NCBI GenBank assembly: GCA_951217055.1
Contig: OX578280.1
Coordinates: 10,170,271 to 10,234,270 of the forward strand
DNA from: Gerris lacustris
Lineage: Eukaryota > Arthropoda > Insecta > Hemiptera > Gerridae
Length of the DNA stretch: 64,000 nt
Direction: 5' to 3'
The position numbers were made by a program, and so were the translations under genes. Below the pieces are notes generated by a model. The model worked only from the letters and a program-made list of their open reading frames with translations, searched no databases and was not told the origin of the DNA. Below, piece after piece: positions 1 through 12,300 of this stretch (its first letter is position 1; each line of letters begins with the position of its first letter).

Positions 1-312
1 ATAAACATGAATGTTTGTCTGTCTGTCTGTTTGTCTCTAATGCCTGCCTAAACCATTCATCCGATTGCGATGAAACTTTAGGGAATGGTTGGACGCATTC
101 CCGGGAAGGTTTCTAAGTTGGTGAAACTATGTTCCTAGGCCAATATTGTATATTGTACAAGTATATATTGCAAATTGTAATATAAATTGTTCATCTGAGG
201 CAACATTATTTAACTAAATAAACTATTTATAAGGTTTTTCAAAGGTAGCAGCTATACATTTCTTATGTTATTAATGTTTATTAGGCGGTACGAAGTTCGC
301 CGGGTCAACTAG
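1..312 (+). mobile_element. Helitron-like element, 3' end
   Basis: The window opens inside a dispersed repeat with a short TCTG/TTTG microsatellite (about 12-40). It ends with a small hairpin, GGCG...CGAAGTTCGCC at about 285-301, then CTAG at 309-312 followed by T. A hairpin about 10 bases before a CTRR end, with insertion next to T, is the Helitron 3' signature. No helicase coding is seen, so this is a non-autonomous or truncated copy. The 5' end lies outside the window. Confidence 0.55.
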
Positions 313-1620
313 TATTACATCAATATTAAATATATTAAACTCATTTGGATATTATTTGTTCTTCCTCCTGGTAGGCGAGCTGGTCGTCCTCTGTATATAA
401 AGGAGTTATCAGACAGTTGTCCTCTTGTTCGTTGTGTGTCGTCCATCAATTCCTTAGTCTCTTGTCCTAATTACTTGTGCTTGTCCAAAATACGTTCTAC
501 TTGTCCCTTTATTTTTATTGAGTGATCTGCAATTATTATTATTTTATTTATTTATTTTTTTGTTTCGTTTTTATATATTTATTGTTACTTGCTAATATTT
601 AGTATAAGTAGTTAGTAATAATATTTAGCTTATTTTTTTTTACCAATGTTTAACTTTTAATTTTATTTATTGTTATTTCTGTTACTTTAGTTAATTTTGC
701 TATTTTTTTTTTGTCTATGCTAGTTAACGCTTATTTTCTGAGCGCCCTACCTGTGGCTATTTTGCTGTTTAGGGATTCATAAAAAATTATAAATAAATAA
801 ATTTGTTTATATTATTTAAGAGTTCGTTATTTTAGTCTTTTTGTTCCATCTACTTTTTTATTTATTCCCACATGCGCCATGCGCTATGATTAACGTTTTA
901 TATATCGTTTAACGTAATTTATTTACAAATAATAGGTTTCTTGAGATCTTCGTTAAGCTCACAGTTTAGAGCAATAAGAAATCGTTTATTTTTAATGTTA
1001 TAGTTGTGAGGTTTTTTAGAATTCGGCTGAGAATTTGTTCGTGTAATAAGCACATTGTCTTTTCTTTGCTTCAAAAGTGTATTGTCCTGAAAAACAGAAA
1101 ACACAAAACAGGAAATACACGTTACAATTTTCGGTCTTTAATTTAGTTGTCCATGTATATAAATGATATTTTTTACATACATATTAATGTTATTGATTTA
1201 ACCATTGAAACGAAAAACCAATTTTTCTAAATTCAAATTTTAGGTAAATTTAAATAATCTCTCACGTTTATTTGGCAATACATTATTTATTTGAAATATC
1301 TAACTTATAGTTAAACACGTTCGTTATTGAGCTATATATTTCAGGTAAGCAGTCATTAAATTTAGAGAAAAGAATCAAGAAGAGATGAGAATCAAATTTA
1401 CAATTTCAAAATTGTAAGAAATAATTTCGTTATCTTTTAAAACCGAAAAATTAAAATTAATTCTTGACGTTCACTAAGATCATCTCATAGCTCAGTCAAA
1501 TTACGTAATGACTATAGAGGTGGGTCGAAAATAATAGAACAGTTCAGTTGATAGAACAATTCAAAATAAATGCTATCGGAGAATAACAGTTCGTTCGATA
1601 ACATGATATTGAAAAAGACC
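313..1620. other. Gene-free AT-rich stretch
   Basis: I see no supported gene here. Positions 380-440 hold a TATATAAAGG motif about 20 bases before an ACAGTTG initiator-like sequence. They could be a degraded promoter of an element or gene, but nothing downstream supports transcription. The rest is T-rich simple sequence (about 530-720) and unassigned AT-rich DNA. Short ORFs in it look like chance. Confidence 0.5.
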
Positions 1621-1630
1621 TGTTTTCGAA

Positions 1631-1885
1631 TAACATTTCACATTACAACTGCTTAAATAACGGAACAGATCATCTATGTATTATTGTTATTTTATAATAG
1701 AACGGAACCAATAACATTTCACATTACAACAGCTCAAATAACAGAACAGATCATCTGTTATTGTTATTTTATAATAGAATGGAACCAATAACATTTCACA
1801 TTACAACAGCTCAAATAACAGTACAGATCATCTGTTATTGTTATTTTATAATAGAACGGAATCAATAACATTTCAAGTAACAAGA
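1631..1885. repeat. 77-81 bp tandem repeat, about 3 copies
   Basis: The block beginning TAACATTTCACATTACAAC recurs at 1631, 1712, 1789 and (partial) 1866. Each unit carries an AACAGAACAGATCATC-like stretch and TTATTGTTATTTTATAATAG. Later units are nearly identical, which suggests recent duplication. Confidence 0.85.
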
Positions 1886-2437
1886 ATAAGATGTTGTAGG
1901 GTAGAGCTCTGTTCTAACTTGCATGGAACCCTTCTTCTGTTCAGATTCCCAATGTCTTTAGTACTCCATGGCTTAAAGCTATGTATTTAGTAATGACAAA
2001 CATCTCAGCCCCCCCCCCCCCTTGTACGTAATCTAACCCTTGCTGACTCATTCTCGTTTCTAAAGTTCAAATAACCAATGAAAGGACAGCGATTTGACGA
2101 AGAGCTATGCTGCAATTCTGAAAAGGCGTTTTCAGGATGCTCAAACGCGTTTTAAAAATTATTGATTGTTAAAGATTTTAAAAGACTTAAGATACTTAAA
2201 TTAACTAAATTTTTTAACCGAACTGCGTATACCCTTAAATTTTGCTTATTTCCTTGGGTAGGTACTAAAAAGTCTACAGCAAAAGCATAATTGTTAAGTA
2301 GATCTGAATTTATATGATTTCTAATTGTCCTAAATACCACCATTTTGAAAATAAATTGTATACACACCCAATCCCAGCATTAACCCCTTCCTTTTTTTCT
2401 GAAATTGCTTGTCCTTTTGGTCTTTGCTATGCGGAAT

Positions 2438-2547
2438 GAAGCTGCCAGAGAGTAATAGAGAGTAATTGAAGCTACCAGAGAGTAATAGAGAGCAATTGAA
2501 GCTACCAGAGAGTAATAGAGAGTAATTGAAGCTACCAGAGAGTAATA
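2438..2547. repeat. 30 bp minisatellite, about 3.5 copies
   Basis: GAAGCTACCAGAGAGTAATA recurs every 30 bp. The unit length is a multiple of three, so the minus strand stays open and reads as a repeated YYSLVAS peptide. This is almost certainly not a gene. Confidence 0.85.
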
Positions 2548-2864
2548 AATTTTAGTGAAACGCATTCACTCCTTTTTTAAAGTCGTAAAATCTAATAATT
2601 ACTACGTTTTCATGTGTTAAAATACGGATTGAATCCTGATTTGGGATTTAACAAGTTAGGTGTTTCCAAGAGTATTATTTAATACGAAATAAAAAAAAAA
2701 ACTTTTTCGTTACTTTTGTTAAAGGTTATAAATAATTTTTGTAACCATCACCTTTTATAACCATGTTTTTTATTACGAATTTAGACAGATTTGACCACAG
2801 TTTCTATAGAAATGCACTAGGTGCGCTCACACCGACGCTCTGCGCATGTCAGGATCAAGTTCAG

Positions 2865-3020
2865 GTGTTTCCATGCAACTCAATCCAGATACGATTCCAG
2901 AATTTTGTGTATCGTATCGAGATCGGTATCGTATATTTAATCCGTATTGAATCTAGGTTTCCATGGACACTTTGGATCCAAAAACTGTATTCAATCTGTA
3001 TTTAAACATCATGGAAACGT
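2865..3020. mobile_element. Possible small MITE upstream of the reductase
   Basis: GTTTCCATG at about 2868 is mirrored by CATGGAAAC near 3011-3019, and a third GTTTCCATG lies inside at about 2957. The short inverted ends and compact size suggest a MITE, but no target duplication was identified. It lies within 150 bp of the reductase 5' UTR exon and could affect its promoter region or 5' intron. Confidence 0.35.
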
Positions 3021-3079
3021 AGTAAATATTATACATTTTATTTTTGCATTTTATGACAAAATTGTGTTTTATTTTTCAG

Positions 3080-3340
3080 GTATAAGATAATCAGTTTTAA
3101 ATAAATATATAAGTTCACGTTAACAAAATGGAGGAAACAAAATACGATATCCCTATAGGGATACCTGAATTTTACAAGGGGAAGTCAGTACTCATCACAG
3201 GTTTCACCGGGTACATTGGACAACTACTGGTTGAAAAGCTGCTGTACTCTTGTCCTGAAATAGAAAAGATTTACGTCCTCGTCAGAGGAAAGAAAGGACT
3301 GAGCCCACAAGAAAGAGCTCAAAAAGTCATTAATTCAAGG
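3080..3340 (+). CDS. FAR exon with 5' UTR and start codon (residues 1-71)
   Basis: The acceptor TTTATTTTTCAG ends at 3079. The UTR is 3080-3127 and ATG is at 3128. The exon encodes the N-terminal Rossmann motif TGFTGYIG and ends in phase 0 at a GTAAGT donor (3341). The following intron carries dispersed-repeat copies. Confidence 0.92.
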
Positions 3341-6300
3341 GTAAGTTTATAATATGGTTATGTTTTCAAGCATACCGAAGGTAACAGAAGCTGTGTGATC
3401 GTTCTGAAGAACCAAATTATTTTAAGATTCCTAATTCAAAAAATCCAATACGGAAACTCCCCCTAAATCTATATTTCTGTTGTTACTAAAAATATATAAA
3501 AATATTCTAAATGAACGGTGGTCTGTGAATGTGGTCTGTTGGGCCACACAAAAAATAAGAATTGCAATTTGATCTGATTAACTGGGAATCTAAAATGGCG
3601 GATAATATCTGTTACAGCTTAAGTGGGTACCTACTAAAAAGTAGATTACAAAAATAGACTGCCAATTGGTGTGGCACATAGCTTCCTCGCATAATATCAC
3701 GTACTTTATTGATTTTATGCTTTTACAAGCCATTATTGTCTATAATTTGTTTGTTTCCCCGTTTTTTTAATCTGCCAAAATTGTTTTGATTTTTACTTGA
3801 ATTAAAGTATCAATTAAGCCAAAGTTAAAGAGCACAGACGGTTCAAATTAATATGGGGCTATCTGCGTGGTACTTTCGATAAACTATAAAAGTTTCATAC
3901 AAATCAGATAAGTTCCTTTGAAGCTATAGGTGTAAATTAATGTATGTTTGTGCGCATGTGGAAGAGAAACAAATGAACTCAGAAAGTTGAAACTTATATG
4001 GGACCAACAACGGGGTACTCATGACCTACCACCCAAATTTCATTAAAATTGGACGTGTAGTTTTTAAGATATGTTGGCTTCCAAAAATTGAACGACAGAC
4101 CAAACGACAAACCGACAGACAGACACGGAACCAAAAATGATCCCTGATGTCTGAAACGGATTTCTGTCTTGGAATTTTTGAAATCGGAGACCTAAAAATT
4201 TTTCTTTCTTCAGAACGATCACATAGCTTCCATTACCTTTGGTAAGCTTGGAAGCAATATATAACACTTGTGTAAATTGTTTAATTTTCCACGTCATTTT
4301 GTCAAAAAGCATCAACATTTTGCGTGGCCCACCTTCCCCATGATTCTAACTAATTTCATGTTCTCAATACAAACGAAACTCTTTTTATGTGAGGCGTCAC
4401 GCACAACCATTTTATTCTAAATATAATATTATTTTATTATTATTATTATTATTATTAAACAACTGCTTATTAAACTTACTAAATGAGAGTAACAATTTAC
4501 ATTTTATAGGCATTCAAGCGTATACATGAGGTAAACCCGGATTGTCTGAAAACTAAAATAGTTGTTATTCCTGGAGATCTAGTAGAAGAAAGATTGGGTC
4601 TCTCACAAGAAGATGAAGATACCTTAAAGAATAATGTCAGCATTTTGATACACGGAGCTGCAACTGTCAGATTCGACGAACCTTTAAATATTGCAGTTAA
4701 AATGAACACAGTTGGAACTAAAAGGATAGTTGAACTGGCTCTAAAATTGCCTCATTTAATTGTAAGTTATTTACCCTATTAACATGTCACAACTACTTCC
4801 AATTTCTAAGTAGCCAATTTTGGATCCCCTATTTTGGAAGCTGTTTAATAGTCCAGGAAAATAAGGAATAATAGGGGAAATAATTTATAAAGTTTTGAAA
4901 CTTAGTGAAAACACTCTTAATAATTAGTTGAGTACTTTTGAAGATATAGGTCTAAATAAATGTATGTTTGAGCGTAGAAGGTTGAAACTTATATGGGATC
5001 GACAATAGGCTAATTATGACCTACCATCCAAATTTAATTGACATCGGAAGAGTTGTTTTTAAGATATGTTGGTTCGCAAAAATACGGTAATGGATTTTTT
5101 TTATCTTTTTCCAACTACAATATCTCGAAAACGGGTTGTCTCACTTCAAACAAGCATAGGACCTTTTTTGTACAGAATTATGTGAAAAATAATTTTGGTA
5201 ATAACACTTCTCTTCAAAAAATAAACTGTTTTGCGTAAAAAGTAAAAAATAAGTAAATTTTGGACTTTAAGGAGGGGGGAGGGGGACGCCCCTCCCCAAT
5301 AGGGGGGAAACTTTACTGTTTTTTACTACTACATCCCTTAAGAGTGTTTTCACAAAGTTTCTAAACTATATAAATTATTTCCTCCATTTGATGTTTTTTT
5401 TACTAATTTGCCTGGACCATAAGTTAAACAGTGGTTTTTACTACTTCCAAAAATAACAGTAAATATTCTCTCGAATATTGATTGGTACAGAAGGAGAAAC
5501 CAACAAAATACTACTTACAAAAAATTGCCAATCATTTTTATTAACGACAGCAAATAGGTACTTCATTAGATTCTTACTCTCCTATATCTAAATAACTATA
5601 AAGGAAGATGTTTAGTCCATTTAACTTTGGGACAAAGGAATATCGCTTTCCTTTTTGCATCCGAGCTTACCGATGTTAACGGAAGCCGTGATCATGAAGA
5701 TCGAATCATATTTATGCCTCCGAATTCCAATAATTCCAAGACATAAATCCGTTTCAGACGTCACGGAACATTATTGGTTCCGTACCTGTCTGTCGGTCGC
5801 TCAATTTTTGCGAACCAACATATCTTAAAAACTGCACGTCCGATTATTATGTTATTACTATAGGTACAACATCGGTCAGAGGTAGCGTAGTCATAACAGT
5901 GTTACCATATTTTATTATTTATAAACAATTTCTAAATATAGATTTAGTGTTAATAATTTATTTCTCTCAACAATTTCTTCAGTAAAAATACCAAAATATT
6001 ATTTAAATACCACAAAATGTCCGTCAAATTTACTAATGAAAATTAAACTAATTTTATTTGTTTTTCAGTGCTTTACGTACATTTCAACTGCATATTCTAA
6101 CTGTGACAATATGTATATAAAAGAAGAATTATATCCTCCCAAGGCTGACTGGAAAAAAACTATTGAAATTACTGAAAAAATTGATACTGCAACGTTGCAA
6201 ATATTGCATATGAAGTAAGCATTTGGTGACACATTCAGTTTTATATTGCGTAAATATTAAGCGTTTGGTGACACATTCAGTTTTATTTTGCATAAAAAGT

Positions 6301-9300
6301 AAGCGTTTGGTGACTCATTAAGTTTTATATTGCATAAAAAGTAAGCGTTTAGTGACACATTAAGTTTTATACTGCAAAAAAGTAAGCGTTTGGTGACTCA
6401 TTAAGTTTTATATTGCATAAAAAGTAAGCGTTTAGTGACACATTCAGTTTTATATTGCAAAAATGGAAGCGTTTAGTGACACATCCCGTTTTATGTTTTA
6501 TAAAAAAAACTAGCTGGATTACCGCGCTCTGCTACGGAGTGTTAATTTAATTTAATAAGTTTATAAACTATCCATCAAGAAACATTTAAATAATTTTACT
6601 ATGAGAGAATATCTAGATTCTATCCCTCCCACTTATTTCTATGCCGCCTTCTCTTCGATAAGATAATTTGCAAATATCCCAAATTTTCCCCCCTCCTAAA
6701 TGAAAATATGACAAAACTGTACATAACAACAATTACTGTACTCTTAAGGAGCTTTTCAACGATATGCATCATGAAGGGTATTCATTACTTTGACCATTCA
6801 TTACTTGTACCCTGTGTACCAAAATTTAAATTTCGAAAATTCATATAGACAGCGATTTTCCCCTTGCTTTGAAGGTTAAGTGTGCAAATTTTCGTCGAGA
6901 TCGGACTAAAACTGTAGATTTGTCTAAAGGACATACACACATACGTTGACTTTTATATTTTATATACATAATATAAATAAGCGTTTGGTGACTCATTCAA
7001 TTTTATATTGCATAATAAGTGGGTTAATATTGTGGCATATTCAGTTTTTTGTACCTTAGAACTAACCAATTAAATATTATTACTTTAAAACAACCTTATA
7101 GTATATATATACATATATATATTTTATTTTTTTCGTCTAGGTATATCGGTGAAATGCCCAATACCTACACATTTACTAAATCATTGGGTGAACAAGTAAT
7201 TGATGAATACAAAGATCGTCTGCCTGTGGTTATAGTTCGACCGTCGATAGGTATTATGTTATTTTTTAATTGACTAATTTATTACACCGTTTAAAGTTAG
7301 TTATTATCTTATTAAAATGACACATACTAATTAACTATGTTATAATAATAACGATAGAATTTTAGCAGGTTCATTTTTCTGCCGCCCATAGATAAAATAT
7401 TGTATGCAACAAGGCAGCAAAGGAAAAATTTCTGCCTCGTTTATTCATAGCCTGTCCTCGCCTTTGGCTCGGAGGTTAATCTAATCAATCGTCAGTAAAA
7501 TTCCATTTTGCTGCCTAGTTACATAAATAACTATTCATATTATTAATATTAAATTTTAATTATAGAAAATATTAAATAAGTGATAATCAATACGCACCGT
7601 GTAACAGTTAAAGCGAGAACGATAATGAAACGATAATACGTCGCGTCAGTGAGGTTACGTAAAGTGACGAAGGTTGCTGTGACGTCATGCACCCTCCACG
7701 ATTTTTCGTCAGGTTATCTTTTTTTGGCTCATAACAAACAATTGTTTACTAGTGTTCTGTAAGCATTTCATAGTTTTTTCCTCTTTTTATTCTATTAAAA
7801 GCTTTTTTAACTGTTTTTAACCTAATAATATATCAGTAACATCATTAATAAGCCAATAAATGTATACATTATGGATGATAAAACAAATAATTCTTACAAA
7901 TAACTCAAAATAGATATAAAATACACAATTTGTGTTAGTGAGAGACACCAAGGGATGTGCCACGCAAGCGTGACACATAGGAACTGTTCCAACATTAGAC
8001 TATACGTCACAAAGCTGTTGGCTCGGCATTACGCCATGTCCTGCATCGTTTCGTCGCGTCCGACTCATCAGGGGCCCGACGATGCCCACCCAACTCTGGA
8101 CCTATACTAAATCAAGAAGATCAGATATAGGGCTTTACCAGAGACGAGCGTGCTCTCACACCGCCATTCTTGCTTGGCTGGCAAAGCACGCTCGTCTCTG
8201 GTAAAGCCCTATATCTGATCTTCTTGATTTAGTATAGGTCCAGAGTTGGGTGGGCATCGTCGGGCCCCTGATGAGTCGGACGCGACGAAACGATGCAGGA
8301 CATGGCGTAATGCCGAGCCAACAGCTTTGTGACGTATAGTCTAATGTTGGAACAGTTCCTATGTGTCACGCTTGCGTGGCACATCCCTTGGTGTCTCTCA
8401 CTAACACAAATTGTGTACCTTATTGCAGTGTGCAAAAACACGGTATTACATTGCTGAGATATAAAATAACTTACCTACAGATGCTACGCCACACAGAAAA
8501 TGGATTAGTATTGCGGTAAAAGTGATGGTTGCACCCAAATTCAAATTATTGAGACATTTTTCATTCTTAAATTAATAAAATTGATTAACAAATAATAATA
8601 AAATAAAATAGCACTGATAAAACCCATTTGTATATTCTTTGTTATGAGCCAGCGCAGATTAGCCAACGTAACAACACACACTTATTTTTACGTAAGTGAC
8701 GTCACACTTCCCCAGCGTATAGAGAAAGATCGGGGAAGGTTATGCTTTCCATTTACGTAAAATCTAAATAAAGATTAACCAGAAAAGTCAAATAATTGAA
8801 TTGTTTTATCACTGTAAATTAATTTGATTTTGTTTTTCAGTTGTTACTGCTTGTAAAGAACCAATGCCTGGTTGGACAGGTAATAGGTTTGGGCCAGGAG
8901 GGATTATGATGGGATATCTAATTGGATTACTCAGATGCAATTTAATGGTTCTTCATGAAAAATCTAACTGCATTCATTCCGACATTGTTGTTAATGCAAC
9001 CCTTATAATAACATGGAAAACAGCTTTAACACAGTTAGTAGTTATTTATTTATTTATTTAATAAGTATCTTAAGTATGTAGAGGAATATAAGCATCGTAT
9101 TTTTAAAAAAATACGTGTGGTGTCGCGGGACACCCGGTAGGAACCAAGTTCCTTACATTTTTCATTAAATATAACTTATAAAATCACACTGCTAAGTACG
9201 TATACATTACTAACTACTTTACTTATACATGGCGGAGTTAAAAAAGAGACAAAATTAAAAGTAACGAACTGTTTGTACCTAGGAAGAGTTAAGGAAAAAT

Positions 9301-12300
9301 TAAAAGAAAAGCATTATTTGTATCATTAAAGCAAGCGTCTTACTATATTGTATATAACAAAAAGGTTGATCATGATGAGTTTATAGTTAAAGAGTATATT
9401 TGTTAAAGGATGTTGGATTGAAATAGGACTGTTTTTTACCTACCCGGTCTATTCATTTAAAATATTATATCTCTTCTCTGCTCTAAAGCTTCTGCTTGAA
9501 TCCGGTTGACATTTTACATGCCTGTTTCAATTGTACTTTAGACAATGTGTAAGAAGTTTTATTAAAATAGTTTTTATGTGAGAACGGAATATATCGGTAA
9601 AAACGTTGTTTTCTTTATTTTAAACGTTTGGGTCCACTTTAATAAATTTAGCGATCTTTATCACTTTATATCAGTGTCGGTGTTCGTTTATTAAATAAAA
9701 TATTTAAAAAAGTTATTTGTCTCATTAAATAGATGAAGTTAGATTTTTTTTTCTTGGATTAAATACGCAGTATTATAATAATATACCTTATATATTGAAA
9801 TAAGCGTCAGCACAGATCAATTTTACTTTTAACAAGACCGCGATTATATTTTCGATATTTACAAAACCAAGTGACATTTTGACATATAACAAAAATAAAC
9901 AAGTCAAGTAACAGGCTTCCATAATATCATTTTTTCCCGTCTTTTTAAAGCTTACGTTTACGCAAGCGTTGCGCGTAAACGCTTGGGCGGAAAACGTTTT
10001 CCATCGAACTCAACCTGGGCATTGGTAAAATGAACATGTGTACCAAATTTCACCAAAACTCGGTAATCTTTTACTCAAGTTGTCGTCATCGGTAGATTTC
10101 GTGGCTGTTTTTGCGTGACGGTGATTTTGTGACGGTGATTTTGGTCGGTTTTTTTTGGATTCACTCCCGGGGTCCAGAACGTGCCATAAGGAACTTCGTT
10201 CCAAAAATTAATTACCATAATGAACTATATGACTAGTACCTCAAAACTATTAGTCCAGAAGATAGCGCGCAAAAAAGTGTCTGACTAACATCAAGCTAGA
10301 ATTTTGTATACAAGTCAATCTTTTAGCGCCTTTTAAGAATATGTGGTCGGCTAAGTTCGTCTGCGGGACATAGCTTGGCAATAGGCGTTTGAATAAAAAA
10401 AACCGGTGGAGAGCGGCCATGTCTCACCAATTTTGGTGGACAATGTGATTTTCATGATCCAGAGTACAGAATTAGTTAGTAGACCAAAAATCAAGTCGAT
10501 GTTATTTTCACACTTGATAGGTTAGTTATTCAAATATTACTAACAATCAACGTTGTCACCTGTCAAGGGACAAAGTAAAGTCGACTTGATTTTCGGTCTA
10601 CTAACTAATTCTGTACTCAGGATCATGAAAATCACATTGTCCACCATAATTGGTGAGACATGGCTGCTCTCCACCGGTTTGATTTTTATTAACGCCTATT
10701 GCCGAGCTATGTCCCGCAGACGAACTTAGCCGACCACGTATTCTTAAAAGGCGCTAAAAGATTGACTTGTATACAAAATTCTAGCTTGATGTTAGTTAGA
10801 CACATTTTTGCACGCTATCTCCTGGACTATATGCTTATGCCACATATTTCAAAGCAAATGGTCCTATTTCAAAGCTAATGGTCGTATTTCAAACCTAATG
10901 GCCTCATTTCAAAGCTAATGGCCCCATTTCAAAACTAATGGATCCATTTCAAAGCGAATAGCTCTATTTTAAAGCTAACATAGCTCTATTTCAAAGCTAA
11001 TGGCCCCATTTCAAAACTAATGGATCCATTTCAAAGCTAATAGCTCTATTTCCAAGCTAATAGCTCTATTTCAAAGCTAATAGCTCTATTTCAAAGCTAA
11101 TAGCTCTATTTCAAAGCTAATAGCTCTATTTCAAAGCTAATAGCTCTATTTCCAAGCTAATAGCTCTATTTCAAAGCTAATAGCTCTATTTCAAAGCTAA
11201 TAGCTCTATTTCTAAGCTAATAGCTCTATTTCAAAGCTAATAGCTCTATTTCAAAGCTAATAGCTCTATTTCTAAGCTAATAGCTCTATTTCAAAGCTAA
11301 TAGCTCTAGATCAAAGCTAATAGCTCTATTTCAAAGCTAATAGCTCTATTTCAAAGCTAATAGCTCTATTTCAAAGCTAATATAGCTCTATTTCAAAGCT
11401 AATGGCCCCATTTCAAAACTAATGGATCCATTTCAAAGCTAATAGCTCTATTTCAAAGCTAATAGCTCTATTTCAAAGCTAATATAGCTCTATTTCAAAG
11501 CTAATGGCCCCATTTCAAAACTAATGGATCCATTTCAAAGCTAATAGCTCTATTTCCAAGCTAATAGCTTTATTTCCAAGCTAATAGCTCTATTTCCAAG
11601 CTAATAGCTCTATTTCTAAGCTAATAGCTCTATTTCAAAGCTAATAGCTCTAAAGCTAATAGCTCTAAAGCTAATAGCTCTATTTCAAAGCTAATATAGC
11701 TCTATTTCAAAGCTAATGGCCCCATTTCAAAACTAATGGATCCATTTCAAAGCTAATAGCTCTATTTCAAAGCTAATAGCTCTATTTCAAAGCTAATCTA
11801 GCTCTCTATTTCAAAGCTAATGGCCCCATTTCAAAACTAATGGATCCATTTCAAAGCTAATAGCTCTATTTCCAAGTTAATAGCTCTATTTCCAAGCTAA
11901 TAGCTCTATTTCTAAGCTAATAGCTCTAGATCAAAGCTAATAGCTCTATTTCAAAGCTAATATAGCTCTATTTCCAAGCTAATAGCTCTATTTCAAAGCT
12001 AATGGATCCATTTCAAAGCTAATAGCTCTATTTCAAAGCTAATGGATCCATTTCAAAGCTAATGTATCCATTCATATACATTACGATAATAGACGTTAAG
12101 CTTAAAACTTAGATACTAAGTTTCTATTTAAAAAAGATGCTTACAAGAATAACAAGAATCTAGGGGCATTGTTATGGCCCCAGATATAATAGTCGATAAT
12201 CTTAAACAACCTTTTCTGGCTTAGCAATTATACAGCTCGAGGGTACAAAGTTGTATACGACTCTGCATAACATTTTATTTTTAAAAAAAAATTGTTTTGT

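Noticed and set aside
2380..2565. Minus-strand ORF with YYSLVAS repeats
   Set aside because: A reading of a 30-bp minisatellite; no promoter, splice or homology support.
2763..3005. 80-codon ORF just upstream of the reductase
   Set aside because: Contained in a probable MITE; no similarity, and it is interrupted before the splice acceptor at 3078.
8229..8441. Minus-strand 70-codon ORF
   Set aside because: It lies in one arm of the palindrome. The same peptide would be readable from the other arm, and there is no homology pattern.
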